This document shows positions 25,098 to 33,184 of a stretch of DNA of 64,000 nucleotides, in pieces (the stretch's first letter is position 1; each line of letters begins with the position of its first letter). A model generated the notes under the pieces. It searched no databases, was not told where the DNA came from, and worked only from the letters and a program-made list of their open reading frames with translations. The translations under genes were made by a program, and so were the position numbers. The DNA is from Sinorhizobium sp. B11 (GTDB lineage Bacteria; Pseudomonadota; Alphaproteobacteria; Rhizobiales; Rhizobiaceae): contig CP091034.1 in NCBI GenBank assembly GCA_039725955.1, forward strand, positions 3,846,501-3,910,500, in the 5' to 3' direction.

Positions 25098-25205
25098 GAA
25101 GTCTTTCCATCTGCGGCGGTTTTTCCCGCTCTATGGCGGATCCGCACTCGTTTTGAGTGAGTAATTCCGATAGAGGGGGCTTGCAAGGGGAGGAACTTCA
25201 AAAGC

Positions 25206-25970
25206 ATGCCGCAAGATCTGTCATTCTACTACGCCGCAATCCCGGCTGTCATTCTCGTCGGGCTTGCCAAAGGCGGGATGGGCGACGCTTTGTCGCTGAT
25301 CGGCCTTCCCTTTCTCGCCCTCGTCGTCGCTCCCGTCGAAGCCGCCGCGATCCTGCTTCCCATCCTCGTCTTCATGGACATGATCTCGCTGGCGATCTGG
25401 CGCCAGCATGGCGACTGGACGACGCTGAAGATCATGCTGCCCGGCGCTATTCTCGGCATCACCTTCGGCTGGGCGACCTCCGCTCTCGTGCCAGGCAGCG
25501 TATTGCGCGTTCTCATCGGTGCCGTCACGGTGGCCTTCTGCCTGCGTTACTTCTGGAATAATTTCGGCCCCGGCAAGGGAATAGTCATCCCACCGCGTCC
25601 CCAACGCCCGGTACTGGCAAGCCTCTGGGGCACGTTTTCCGGCTATGGCAGCTTCGTCGCCCATGCCGGCGGCGCACCATTCCAGATTTATGCCCTGCCG
25701 CTCAAGCTGCCGCCACGCGAATTCACCGGCACCAGCGTACGCTTCTTCGCCATTCTGAACGCCATAAAACTTGTTCCTTATTTCGCGCTCGGCCAACTCG
25801 ACACCCGCAATCTTCTGACCTCAGCCACGCTTGTGCCCTTCGCTCCGCTGGCAACGATGGCCGGCGCATGGTGTGTACGTCGCATGAAGCCGCAGATATT
25901 CTACCCTTTTATGTATGCTATGGCGCTGATCGCTGCCTTCCTGATCTTGCGCGAAGGGGTGCTTGGATAG
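25206..25970 (+). CDS. TauE/SafE family (TSUP) membrane transporter
   Basis: A 254-residue polytopic membrane protein with about eight hydrophobic segments and the two-half TSUP pattern. The first half has GLAKGGMGDALSLIGLPFLAL and the second has FSGYGSFVAHAGGAPFQIY; the paired glycine-rich turns are diagnostic. The family exports or imports sulfite, sulfonates or sulfoacetate; the substrate cannot be read here. Start at 25206 with gaggaac upstream. It is followed after 65 bases by an ArsR regulator, but with its own dyad between them. Confidence 0.9.
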   Translation: MPQDLSFYYAAIPAVILVGLAKGGMGDALSLIGLPFLALVVAPVEAAAILLPILVFMDMISLAIWRQHGDWTTLKIMLPGAILGITFGWATSALVPGSVLRVLIGAVTVAFCLRYFWNNFGPGKGIVIPPRPQRPVLASLWGTFSGYGSFVAHAGGAPFQIYALPLKLPPREFTGTSVRFFAILNAIKLVPYFALGQLDTRNLLTSATLVPFAPLATMAGAWCVRRMKPQIFYPFMYAMALIAAFLILREGVLG

Positions 25971-25973
25971 GGT

Positions 25974-25992
25974 TGCATTCCGTTGCGATGCA
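25974..25992. promoter_or_regulatory. Candidate ArsR-type operator dyad
   Basis: TGCAT-N9-ATGCA, 43 bases before the ArsR-like start codon and just after the TauE stop. Position and symmetry fit autoregulation; half-sites are short, so this is tentative. Confidence 0.3.
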
Positions 25993-26035
25993 CAATTTCC
26001 TTGCTGGAAAGGCCCGTTTGACGTAGCTTTTTGAC

Positions 26036-26296
26036 ATGTCGAACACGGACCCCTTCTCTGCGATTGCCGATCCGAACCGGCGGTTCTTGCTGGAGGAATT
26101 GCGGCGCGCTCCAAAGACGGTCAATGAGCTTGCCGAGGGTCTGCCGATCAGCCGTCCCGCCGTGTCACAGCACCTGAAGGCATTGCTCGAAAGCAACCTT
26201 GTTTCCGTGACCTCGGAAGGAACGAGGCGCATCTACACGGTCAACAACCGTGGTTTCGACAAACTCAATCTCTGGCTGGATCAGTTCTGGGCCTGA
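26036..26296 (+). CDS. ArsR-family winged-helix regulator
   Basis: An 86-residue, single-domain winged helix: DPNRRFLLEELRRAPKTV, ELAEGLPISRPAVSQHLKAL as the recognition helix, and TSEGTRRIYTVN as the wing. There are no metal-binding cysteine pairs, so it is not a typical metal sensor. ArsR proteins of this form usually regulate a neighbouring enzyme or SRPBCC gene; none follows here. A TauE transporter precedes it. The 157 bases after its stop hold an imperfect inverted repeat (about 26318-26352) and no gene. Confidence 0.85.
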   Translation: MSNTDPFSAIADPNRRFLLEELRRAPKTVNELAEGLPISRPAVSQHLKALLESNLVSVTSEGTRRIYTVNNRGFDKLNLWLDQFWA

Positions 26297-26453
26297 AGGC
26301 GCCCTCTTCTCGCAAAAACGCCAGCCCGATGCCGCATGCAAGGGACTGGCGCTCGATTTCGGTTATTCACCGGGTCTTGCTTGATAGTCGAGAAAATTGG
26401 GGAATTTCACCTTTTCTTTCACAAGACTAATGTCCGGCGATAGCCTGGAAAGA

Positions 26454-26627
26454 TCAATGGACGGATGACTTGAGACGCTCGATCTCGTCCTTGATGCGCA
26501 GCTTACGGCGCTTGCATTCGGCAAGTTCAGTATCGGAAATAGAGGGAGATGTTCTCAGGGCATGCAACTCCTCCTCGAGAGCGACATGCTTTTTCTGGAG
26601 CGATTCAAGATGAGCTTGAACAGTCAT
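26454..26627 (-). CDS. YdcH-family (DUF465) small protein A
   Basis: A 57-residue helical hairpin protein: LQKKHVALEEELHAL and ELAECKRRKLRIKDEIERL are the two amphipathic helices of the DUF465 family. ATG 26627 is chosen because ggaaggg lies just upstream and the family starts here; the longer frame adds a non-family Gly/Arg stretch. Function unknown. It is divergent from a second DUF465 gene at 26858, 230 bases away. Confidence 0.82.
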   Translation of the reverse strand: MTVQAHLESLQKKHVALEEELHALRTSPSISDTELAECKRRKLRIKDEIERLKSSVH

Positions 26628-26857
26628 TTGACCCTTCCTTCCTCTTACCCTTCCCCAGCCATCCATTGCCAGGGATCCAAGGTGTCAACCAGCGGACTGT
26701 GACACATTTTTGAAGGCTTGTCGAAGGCCAAAAGATGAAGACTAAGCGGCAAATTCATGATCAACACTAACTTCCCGTTACCTCTATTTGGTGATAGGAG
26801 CTTGCGGAAATTATCGGCAGACCGGACAAGGTCCGAAGACGATTATGGGGAATGCAA

Positions 26858-27061
26858 ATGGCCGATCAGGAACAGGCGGAAATCAGGCTCATGGCGGCGC
26901 GTCTGCGTCAGGAGCACGAGGATTACGATGCCGCGATCAACGCCATGATTGAGACGGGCTGCGACGCCCTCCGCATCCAGCGCATGAAAAAGAAGAAGCT
27001 GGTCATCAAGGACAAGCTCTCCAAGCTGGAAGACCAGATCATCCCTGACATCATCGCCTGA
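26858..27061 (+). CDS. YdcH-family (DUF465) small protein B
   Basis: A 67-residue paralogue of the divergent small protein: EIRLMAARLRQEHEDYDAAI then ALRIQRMKKKKLVIKDKL, with the basic KKKKL turn typical of the family. ATG 26858 is favoured over 26852 because the ribosome-binding site (tatgggg) is correctly spaced only for 26858. It lies 10 bases upstream of purE and is probably in the purE-purK operon, which is common in rhizobia. Function unknown. Confidence 0.82.
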   Translation: MADQEQAEIRLMAARLRQEHEDYDAAINAMIETGCDALRIQRMKKKKLVIKDKLSKLEDQIIPDIIA

Positions 27062-27071
27062 AGGAACGATT

Positions 27072-27572
27072 GTGACGATAACAGACAGACCGCCAGTCGC
27101 CATCATCATGGGCAGCCAGTCCGACTGGGAGACCATGAAGAATGCTGCCGATACGCTGGAGGCGCTGGAAATCGAGTATGATGCACGCATCATCTCTGCT
27201 CATCGTACACCTGACCGGCTCGTGACGTTTGCCAAGGGCGCGCGCGCCGAGGGCTTCAAGATCATCATCGCGGGCGCTGGCGGCGCGGCTCACCTTCCGG
27301 GCATGACGGCGGCCATGACGCCGCTGCCGGTTTTCGGTGTGCCTGTGCAGTCCAAGACCATGTCCGGCCAGGACAGCCTGTTGTCCATCGTCCAGATGCC
27401 GGGCGGCATCCCCGTCGGCACGCTTGCCATCGGCAAGGCCGGTGCGATCAATGCGGCCCTTCTTGCCGCTGCCGTGCTCGCCCTTTCCGACGACGAGATC
27501 GCCGAGCGCCTCGACGAATGGCGCGAGCGCCAGAGCGCCTCCGTCGCCGAATATCCGATGGACGATCTCTGA
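27072..27572 (+). CDS. purE: N5-carboxyaminoimidazole ribonucleotide mutase PurE
   Basis: A 166-residue class I PurE: IIMGSQSDWETMKNAA at the N-terminus, ISAHRTPDRL with the catalytic His, AGAGGAAHLPGM and GGIPVGTLAIGKAGA follow. It converts N5-CAIR to CAIR in purine synthesis in the cytoplasm. The start is GTG at 27072. It overlaps purK by one base, so the two are translationally coupled. Confidence 0.96.
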   Translation: MTITDRPPVAIIMGSQSDWETMKNAADTLEALEIEYDARIISAHRTPDRLVTFAKGARAEGFKIIIAGAGGAAHLPGMTAAMTPLPVFGVPVQSKTMSGQDSLLSIVQMPGGIPVGTLAIGKAGAINAALLAAAVLALSDDEIAERLDEWRERQSASVAEYPMDDL

Positions 27573-28636
27573 TGGTAAGGACGATAGGCATCATCGGCGG
27601 CGGCCAGCTCGGCCGCATGCTTGCCATGGCCGCAGCACGGCTGAATTTCCGCACGGTGATATTGGAACCGCAGGCTGATGGCCCCGCCGCCCAGCTCGCC
27701 AACAGCCAGATCACCGCCGCCTATGACGATCCTTCAGCGCTCGCCGAATTGGCGGGGCTCTGCGACGTCGTCACCTACGAATTCGAGAACGTGCCCGTCG
27801 CCGCTGCCGAAACGCTGGCAAAGAGCGTGCCGGTCTACCCGCCCCCGAAGGCGCTGGAAGCTGCTCAGGACCGGCTGGTCGAAAAGCGCTTCATCAACGG
27901 TTGCAACATTCCGACAGCCCTTTTCCACGCCATCGACAGCCAGGCCGATCTCGAGCAGGCACTGAAGGATTTCGGCGGCCAGGGCGTATTGAAGACCCGG
28001 CGCCTGGGCTATGACGGCAAGGGCCAGAAGGTGTTCCGCTCGCCGGCCGACAATCCTGACGGCGCCTATGCGGAGCTTGGCTCTGTGCCGCTCATCCTCG
28101 AAAGCTTCATCGCCTTCGAACGCGAGGTCTCGATCATCGCAGCGCGCGCTACCGACGGTACCGTGCTCTGCTTCGACCCGGCCGAAAACGTCCACCGCAA
28201 CGGCATCCTGCATACTTCGACAATTCCGGCGACAATCTCCGCCACCACCGCCGAGGCGGCGCGCAAGGCGGCCGAACAAATTCTGGGCGCGCTCGACTAT
28301 GTCGGCGTCATCGGCATCGAGTTCTTCGTGCTTGCCGATGGCAGCCTCGTCGCCAACGAGATGGCACCGCGCGTCCACAATTCCGGCCATTGGACGGAAG
28401 CGGCCTGCATCGTCTCGCAATTCGAGCAACATATCCGTGCCGTGGCCGGCTTGCCTCTGGGCAACCCGCGCCGCCACTCCAATTGCGTGATGCAGAACCT
28501 GATAGGCGACGATATCCTTGCTGTTCCGGACTGGTTGAAACGCGACGATACTCTGGTGCATCTCTACGGCAAGACAGAGTCACGGCCTGGCCGGAAGATG
28601 GGTCATGTGACGACGCTGACGGGTAAAGCCTCCTGA
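27572..28636 (+). CDS. purK: 5-(carboxyamino)imidazole ribonucleotide synthase PurK
   Basis: A 354-residue ATP-grasp enzyme: IGIIGGGQLGRMLAMAA at the N-terminus, KTRRLGYDGKGQ for ATP binding, EVSIIAAR, and NEMAPRVHNSGHWTEAAC as the C-terminal catalytic block. It carboxylates AIR with ATP and bicarbonate to feed PurE. The start ATG 27572 shares its A with the purE stop; the upstream frame would re-read purE. Purine pathway operon: ydcH-purE-purK. Confidence 0.96.
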   Translation: MVRTIGIIGGGQLGRMLAMAAARLNFRTVILEPQADGPAAQLANSQITAAYDDPSALAELAGLCDVVTYEFENVPVAAAETLAKSVPVYPPPKALEAAQDRLVEKRFINGCNIPTALFHAIDSQADLEQALKDFGGQGVLKTRRLGYDGKGQKVFRSPADNPDGAYAELGSVPLILESFIAFEREVSIIAARATDGTVLCFDPAENVHRNGILHTSTIPATISATTAEAARKAAEQILGALDYVGVIGIEFFVLADGSLVANEMAPRVHNSGHWTEAACIVSQFEQHIRAVAGLPLGNPRRHSNCVMQNLIGDDILAVPDWLKRDDTLVHLYGKTESRPGRKMGHVTTLTGKAS

Positions 28637-28685
28637 ACTGGCGTCCCCCAGCGCCTGAAACCCACGGAAAAAAGCCTTCACGTGG

Positions 28686-28714
28686 TTGACACAGGGCAGA
28701 GGTCGGGTTATCTG
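28686..28714 (+). promoter_or_regulatory. Candidate housekeeping promoter upstream of rpmJ
   Basis: TTGACA at 28686-28691, a 17-base spacer, and TATCTG at 28709-28714. It is about 100 bases before the rpmJ start. The hairpin at 28726-28754 lies immediately downstream of the expected start site. Confidence 0.55.
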
Positions 28715-28725
28715 CTCCCCCACCT

Positions 28726-28754
28726 AAAGAGCGCGCCCAGCCGGCGCGCTTTTG
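28726..28754 (+). terminator. Stem-loop with short T-run between purK and rpmJ
   Basis: AGCGCGCC (28730-28737) pairs with GGCGCGCT (28743-28750), extended by AA/TT pairs, followed by TTTG. It fits an intrinsic terminator for purE-purK, but because it lies downstream of a promoter-like sequence it could also be an rpmJ leader attenuator. Confidence 0.55.
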
Positions 28755-28811
28755 ATTGTTAAAAGACACGGGCGAATGTGAATTCCCCCAGAAACATCGC
28801 GGATCAGAAAA

Positions 28812-28937
28812 ATGAAGATCAAGAATTCGCTCAAGTCGCTCAAGGCGCGTCATCGTGACAACCGTCTCGTTCGCCGTAAGGGCCGCATCTACATCATCAA
28901 CAAGCAGAACCCGCGCTACAAGGCTCGTCAGGGCTGA
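28812..28937 (+). CDS. rpmJ: 50S ribosomal protein L36 (bL36), cysteine-free type
   Basis: A 41-residue, strongly basic protein: MKIKNSLKSLKARHR, then LVRRKGRIYIIN and KQNPRYKARQG. This is the longer, zinc-ligand-free bL36 form found in alphaproteobacteria, and it matches the family over its whole length. The start is preceded by a weak ggatcag. It is monocistronic. A possible UUCG-loop hairpin followed by ATTTTGTTTG lies at about 28984-29016 and may terminate it. Confidence 0.95.
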   Translation: MKIKNSLKSLKARHRDNRLVRRKGRIYIINKQNPRYKARQG

Positions 28938-29037
28938 TTGTACGCGTATCCGGTTGCGTGCCCACGGGCGCGCATATCGGTGGGTCACTTCGGTGATCAC
29001 GTCAATTTTGTTTGATCTTCGGCAGTGGCGGGCTAAT

Positions 29038-29655
29038 ATGTCCGCCATGCGCTTTTTTGCTATGACCTCAGCGGCGCTGCCGCTTGCCCTCATCCTGTTT
29101 GCTCCTGCCCTTCCTGCTGTCGCACAGCAGAAGGATGTTATTGTCGAACAGCCTGATAATGCCGATTCGTCGCCGAAGCAGCGTCTCGACCAACTCTATG
29201 GTCAATTGAAACGCGAGCGCGATCCCGAAAAGGCAAGCAGCATCGCCAATCAGATCCGCATGGAATGGAACGATTCCAACAGCGCGACGATCAATCTCCT
29301 GATGCAATGGGCCGACAAGGCGATCGAAGACAAGCGTAATCCGGCAGCGCTCGATTTTCTCGATGAAGCCATCGCGCTTAAACCAACCTATGCCGAAAGC
29401 TGGAACCGTCGTGCAACGCTGAACTTCGTGCTCGGCAACTATCGCAAGTCGATGGCCGACATCGAACAGGTGCTGAAGCTCGAACCCCGTCATTTCGGCG
29501 CCCTCTCAGGCATGGCGGCCATCCTCGCCACCACAGGCAATGACGAGATTACACTCAAGGCCTGGGAGCGAGTTCTGGACGTCTATCCTGCCGATCGTGC
29601 TGCACAGGAGCAGGTCAACACACTCTCGGAAAAGCTTGCCGGCAACCGCACGTGA
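29038..29655 (+). CDS. Periplasmic tetratricopeptide repeat protein
   Basis: About 205 residues. A signal peptide (MTSAALPLALILFAPALPA, cleaved near VAQQ) is followed by a helical region with at least three TPR-like units (ALDFLDEAIALKPTYAESWNRR, split here: a 34-residue unit ending at YAESWN, then FVLGNYRKSMADIEQVL). ATG 29038 is chosen to include the whole signal peptide; ATG 29047 is also possible. Probably a scaffold in the envelope; partner unknown. Monocistronic. Confidence 0.85.
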   Translation: MSAMRFFAMTSAALPLALILFAPALPAVAQQKDVIVEQPDNADSSPKQRLDQLYGQLKRERDPEKASSIANQIRMEWNDSNSATINLLMQWADKAIEDKRNPAALDFLDEAIALKPTYAESWNRRATLNFVLGNYRKSMADIEQVLKLEPRHFGALSGMAAILATTGNDEITLKAWERVLDVYPADRAAQEQVNTLSEKLAGNRT

Positions 29656-29733
29656 CAGATCCGGCATGGGCTTGACCGCGTAAGAAGACGCACAATCTTA
29701 GCTTGATGATATCGTCACTGTGCAGTTGAAGCT

Positions 29734-30783
29734 ATGCTTGCCGAAGTCTCCGCCCTCCTCGCTCCCATTGCCGCCGCCATCGGCTATTCCTCCTACAAGG
29801 CCCGTCAATTCGAGCATGCCTATCCCAATATCGGAGAACTGACCGATATTGGCGGCTATCGCATGAACGCAGTGCATGTTCCGCGCCCGGATGCCGCCGA
29901 TCTTCCGCCCCTGGTCTTCATTCACGGTGCAAGCGGCAATCTACTCGACCAGATCGGCGCTTTTCGCGAACCACTGGAGGGCCGCGCCGAGATGCTCTTC
30001 GTCGATCGACCTGGTCACGGCTACTCCGAGCGGGGCGGGTCGGAAAACGCGCTGCCATCGGGCCAGGCCGACGCCATTGCCAAACTGATGGAAAAGCGTG
30101 GGATTGAAAAGGCGGTTATCGTCGGCCATTCCTTCGGCGGCGCGATCGCTGCTGCCTTCGGCGTGCGCCATCCCGAAAAGACAGCCGGCCTGCTGTTTCT
30201 GGCACCTGCCTCCCATCCATGGCCCGGCGGCATCGACTGGTATTACCATGTCGCGACAACACCCGTTATCGGCTGGCTCTTCAATCATGCAGTCGTCGTC
30301 CCCCTCGGCCTACGGCGGCTGGAGCGCGGCACGCTGAATGTCTTCCGCCCCAATCCCCGGCCCCTTGACTACGTCGCCAGAACCGGGCCCTCGCTGGTGT
30401 TGCGACCACGCGCCTTTTACAACAACGCCACCGACTTCAAACGGCTTCATGAATATCTGACGGTCAACGCGCCGCACTATTCCGAGATCTCAGCGCCATC
30501 AGTCATCATCACCGGCGACCAGGACGAGATCGTCTGGGAACATCTGCATTCGCGTGGCCTGGCGCGGGATATCAGCGGATCGGAACTCGTTACCGTCAGA
30601 GGTGTCGGCCACAAGCCTGACTATCTTGCGACCGATGTTGCCATTGCGGCCATGGAGAAGATTGCCGGCCAGCCGCGCGACCTTGCGACAATAGCCCGCA
30701 AGGCGGAGGAGCGGCTTGCCGGCTCTTCCGTCGATCAGACGGTCGGAACAGTGCCACCGTCAATCGTATATTCCGCACCATGA
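29734..30783 (+). CDS. Alpha/beta hydrolase, probably membrane-anchored
   Basis: A 349-residue alpha/beta hydrolase. Oxyanion loop LVFIHGASGN, nucleophile elbow VIVGHSFGGAIAAA, acid in ITGDQDEIV, and histidine in RGVGHKPDY; the triad is complete. An N-terminal hydrophobic stretch (about residues 2-18) may anchor it. Substrate is unknown; resemblance is to epoxide hydrolase/esterase-like members. Its last 49 bases overlap the end of the convergent SDR gene. Confidence 0.88.
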   Translation: MLAEVSALLAPIAAAIGYSSYKARQFEHAYPNIGELTDIGGYRMNAVHVPRPDAADLPPLVFIHGASGNLLDQIGAFREPLEGRAEMLFVDRPGHGYSERGGSENALPSGQADAIAKLMEKRGIEKAVIVGHSFGGAIAAAFGVRHPEKTAGLLFLAPASHPWPGGIDWYYHVATTPVIGWLFNHAVVVPLGLRRLERGTLNVFRPNPRPLDYVARTGPSLVLRPRAFYNNATDFKRLHEYLTVNAPHYSEISAPSVIITGDQDEIVWEHLHSRGLARDISGSELVTVRGVGHKPDYLATDVAIAAMEKIAGQPRDLATIARKAEERLAGSSVDQTVGTVPPSIVYSAP

Positions 30784-31538
30784 ATGGAGGCGGCACGCGG
30801 CGAGGCGAGGAAAGCCACGAGCTCAGCCACCTCTTCCGGGCGGCCCGGCCGGCCGATCGGTATGCCGCCAAGCGAATCCATCAACAGCCTGCGGCCGCCG
30901 TCCTCGTCGGTGCCGGCCTCTGCAGCAATGCGCTGGATCAGGGCGGTCGCAGCCGTGGTTTCGATGAAACCGGGCGCAACGACATTCACCCGGACGCCCT
31001 TCGACCCGACCTCCTTGGATAATCCCTTGCTGTAATTCGAAAGTCCGGCCTTGGCCGCAGCGTAAGCAAGCGTGGCTTCATAGAGCGGCAGCCGTCTCTG
31101 GATCGAGGAAATATGGATGATGACGCCGTGGCCACGTTCGATCATGCCGGGCAGGAATGCCCTGTCGAGCCGCACCGGCGCGAGCAGATTGGCATTGATA
31201 TCCGCCTGCCAGTGCGCATCCGTCAGAGCCGCAAAACCGCCACTCGGCGCAGACGAACCACCGACATTATTCACGAGGATATCGAGGCCGCCGAAAGCCT
31301 CCGCCACGCTCGAGGCGACGGCGTTGACGCCCTCCGCCGTGCTGATATCAGCCTGGACGAACAGCGCAGGCGCCTGGCCCTCCGGAAGGGGCGAGCGCGC
31401 AGTCGTCGCCACCCTCGCGCCAGCTGCTGAAAGCCGACGCACAATCGCCTCGCCCATACCCTTCGTGCCGCCGGTAACAAGAACGCGCTTGCCGTTGAAT
31501 TCGTTCGGATCGAACGGAAAAGCCGCTTCAGCCGTCAT
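30735..31538 (-). CDS. SDR family oxidoreductase (intact active site)
   Basis: A 267-residue SDR: VTGGTKGMGEAIV for cofactor, VNNVGG after strand 4, S followed by YAAAKAGLSNYSKG for catalysis, and GAEYTIDGGTVPTV at the end. It is translationally coupled (ATGA) to the NTF2-like gene upstream and lies in a two-gene operon divergent from an HxlR regulator. HxlR proteins commonly control quinone or electrophile responsive oxidoreductases, so a detoxification role is plausible. It overlaps the convergent hydrolase by 49 bases. Confidence 0.88.
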   Translation of the reverse strand: MTAEAAFPFDPNEFNGKRVLVTGGTKGMGEAIVRRLSAAGARVATTARSPLPEGQAPALFVQADISTAEGVNAVASSVAEAFGGLDILVNNVGGSSAPSGGFAALTDAHWQADINANLLAPVRLDRAFLPGMIERGHGVIIHISSIQRRLPLYEATLAYAAAKAGLSNYSKGLSKEVGSKGVRVNVVAPGFIETTAATALIQRIAAEAGTDEDGGRRLLMDSLGGIPIGRPGRPEEVAELVAFLASPRAASIHGAEYTIDGGTVPTV

Positions 31539-31864
31539 GCATCGATCTCCAGATGGGTAATGGCGCCGCCGGCAAGCGTGAAGCGGTAACGCAAGGTGAC
31601 CGGACTGCCGGGAAAATTACCGGTCACCAATGCAGCCACGACCGGCTTGTCGGCTTCGCCGGAGATCTTCCTCGGGTCGACCGTCACGCCATATTTGCGT
31701 GTCGTCTCCTCCATCCATTCGCGGATTTCAGCCCGACCACGCCTGTCCTCGCCCTCGTCGCGCACGCCGGCATCGGCAGCAAAACAGGCAAGCATGCCGT
31801 CTATATCCTTCTGATTCTTCGCCGCGTAATAGGCCGCCAGCGGCTTCGGAAGCTCTATGCTCAT
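31535..31864 (-). CDS. SnoaL/NTF2-like small protein
   Basis: A 109-residue alpha+beta barrel protein: LAAYYAAKNQKDIDGMLACF, AEIREWMEETTRKYG, and YRFTLAGGAITHLEI. ATG 31864 matches the family start; the longer frame has no ribosome-binding site. Such proteins are small-molecule isomerases, hydratases or binding proteins. It shares ATGA with the downstream SDR, so the pair acts together. It is probably controlled by the divergent HxlR regulator through the dyad at 31941. Confidence 0.85.
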   Translation of the reverse strand: MSIELPKPLAAYYAAKNQKDIDGMLACFAADAGVRDEGEDRRGRAEIREWMEETTRKYGVTVDPRKISGEADKPVVAALVTGNFPGSPVTLRYRFTLAGGAITHLEIDA

Positions 31865-31940
31865 TCGCAAACTCCTCTTCGGTTGCTTCCCGAAAAGAAT
31901 GGGCATAGGCTTTCCAGATGACAAGAACCTACAAAAAAGT

Positions 31941-31968
31941 CAGGTACTTACCTGAAAGTAAGGTACTG
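31941..31968. promoter_or_regulatory. Candidate HxlR operator dyad
   Basis: CAGGTACTTAC, then six bases, then GTAAGGTACTG; eight of eleven positions are symmetric. It ends two bases before the HxlR start codon and lies in the divergent region. The TACTTAC/GTAAG halves resemble HxlR/MarR-type operators. Confidence 0.5.
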
Positions 31969-31970
31969 CG

Positions 31971-32336
31971 ATGACACCCTATTCAGCCGCATCAGGCGTC
32001 GAAAATGTGCTGAAGATCCTGGAAGGACGCTGGAAGCTCATCATTCTCTTCCACCTCTTCGGCGGCAAGGTGCTCCGCTTCTCCGATCTGGAACGCGCCA
32101 TTCCTGCCATCTCCCAGAAGATGCTCATCCAGCAACTGCGCCAGATGGAAAACGATGGCATCGTGCTGCGCATCGTCCATCATCAGGTTCCGCCGAAGGT
32201 GGAGTATCGCCTGACCGATTGGGGCCAGGCCCTTTGTCCCGCTTTGGACGCCCTGTTGAAGTGGGCGGCGCTGAAGGACAAGGACCTGACCGGCGTGGTT
32301 TTCGCGCCGGAAGAAACCGCCGGCGGGACGGCCTGA
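31971..32336 (+). CDS. HxlR-family transcriptional regulator
   Basis: A 121-residue winged helix. Typical HxlR core: LKILEGRWKLIILFHLFGGKVLRF (about residues 12-35), split recognition segment SQKMLIQQLRQMENDGIV, and the wing VEYRLTDWGQAL. It is divergent from an NTF2-like/SDR operon and overlaps the operator-like dyad with its start, which suggests autorepression. No redox cysteine is present near the N-terminus, so it is probably not a YodB-like thiol sensor. Confidence 0.9.
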   Translation: MTPYSAASGVENVLKILEGRWKLIILFHLFGGKVLRFSDLERAIPAISQKMLIQQLRQMENDGIVLRIVHHQVPPKVEYRLTDWGQALCPALDALLKWAALKDKDLTGVVFAPEETAGGTA

Positions 32337-32341
32337 CGCGC

Positions 32342-33058
32342 TCAAGCCGCGAGGTGAATGCCGCCGTCGCAGGTTAGAACATGACCGCTCATGAAACCGT
32401 TCGAAACCAGGAAGGCGACTGCCTTGGCGACATCGACTGGCTCGCCGATACGGCCGACCGGCGTGCGCCCGGCAAAGTCGCGGAAGACAGCCTGACGCTG
32501 TTCCGCAGGCAGAAAATCCCACCACGGCGTATCGATCACACCAGGCGAGACGCCATTCACGCGTAGTGGCTTCAACTCGGCAGCAAGCACCCGCACCATC
32601 GCCTCGATCCCCGCATTGATGGCGGCAAGACCTGCGGTTCCCGGCATCGCGGCTTGCGCACTGACGGCGGACACGAACGTGATGCTGCCGGCTGGCCGCA
32701 GGAAGGGCAAAGCCATCTGCGCCGCTGCCGCATGCGGGATAAGCTTGGTCTGGAAGCCGGCCAGCAGATCTGCCATGTCGAGCGTGGCAAAGGGACCAGC
32801 CCCATGGCCGCTGCCGAGCGCCAGCACGAGATGATCGAAGGATGCGAGGCGCTCGAAAGCCTGCTTCACCGAGGTGGTATTTCTGGCATCGATGGCGACC
32901 GTTCCGACCTCGCCGGAAAGATGGTCAGCGGTCGCCTTGAGCTTCGCCTCGTCGCGGGCAGCGACGGTGACCTGAAACCCTTGTTCCAGAAGCAGTTTGG
33001 CAGAGGCAAGGCCGATGCCCGAAGAGCCACCGATAATGACTGCATGCTGCGATGACAT
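32342..33058 (-). CDS. SDR-fold protein lacking the Tyr-Lys catalytic pair
   Basis: About 238 residues with a normal cofactor motif (VIIGGSSGIGLASA) and a normal SDR C-terminus (VLTCDGGIHLAA). The catalytic YxxxK position reads LAAIN: Leu144 replaces Tyr and Asn148 replaces Lys, in the context PGTAGLAAINAGIEAM. Related atypical SDRs with AAIN at this place exist, so this is probably a real subfamily and not a sequencing error. The start at 33058 is the family start. Divergent from an XRE regulator with a palindrome between them. Confidence 0.85.
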   Translation of the reverse strand: MSSQHAVIIGGSSGIGLASAKLLLEQGFQVTVAARDEAKLKATADHLSGEVGTVAIDARNTTSVKQAFERLASFDHLVLALGSGHGAGPFATLDMADLLAGFQTKLIPHAAAAQMALPFLRPAGSITFVSAVSAQAAMPGTAGLAAINAGIEAMVRVLAAELKPLRVNGVSPGVIDTPWWDFLPAEQRQAVFRDFAGRTPVGRIGEPVDVAKAVAFLVSNGFMSGHVLTCDGGIHLAA

Positions 33059-33158
33059 GAGAATACTCCTTTGGATGATCGAACTTCCGGCTGTCGTTGC
33101 CGGCAGCGGTTTCATCTTGAAGTCTCCGAAAATCGCAAACAGGCCTGATTTTATCCTG

Positions 33159-33168
33159 GTATCGATAC
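33159..33168. promoter_or_regulatory. Candidate operator palindrome between SDR-like and XRE genes
   Basis: GTATCGATAC is a perfect 10-bp palindrome, flanked by further AT-rich symmetric bases. It lies in the divergent region just before the XRE start, fitting control of both genes. Confidence 0.4.
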
Positions 33169-33184
33169 TGATATGATCGCTTCC

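Noticed and set aside
28637..28811. Possible 6S or other structured small RNA between purK and rpmJ
   Set aside because: Several short hairpins can be drawn on both strands but no long closed rod with a central bubble typical of 6S RNA; only the promoter and one stem-loop are supported.
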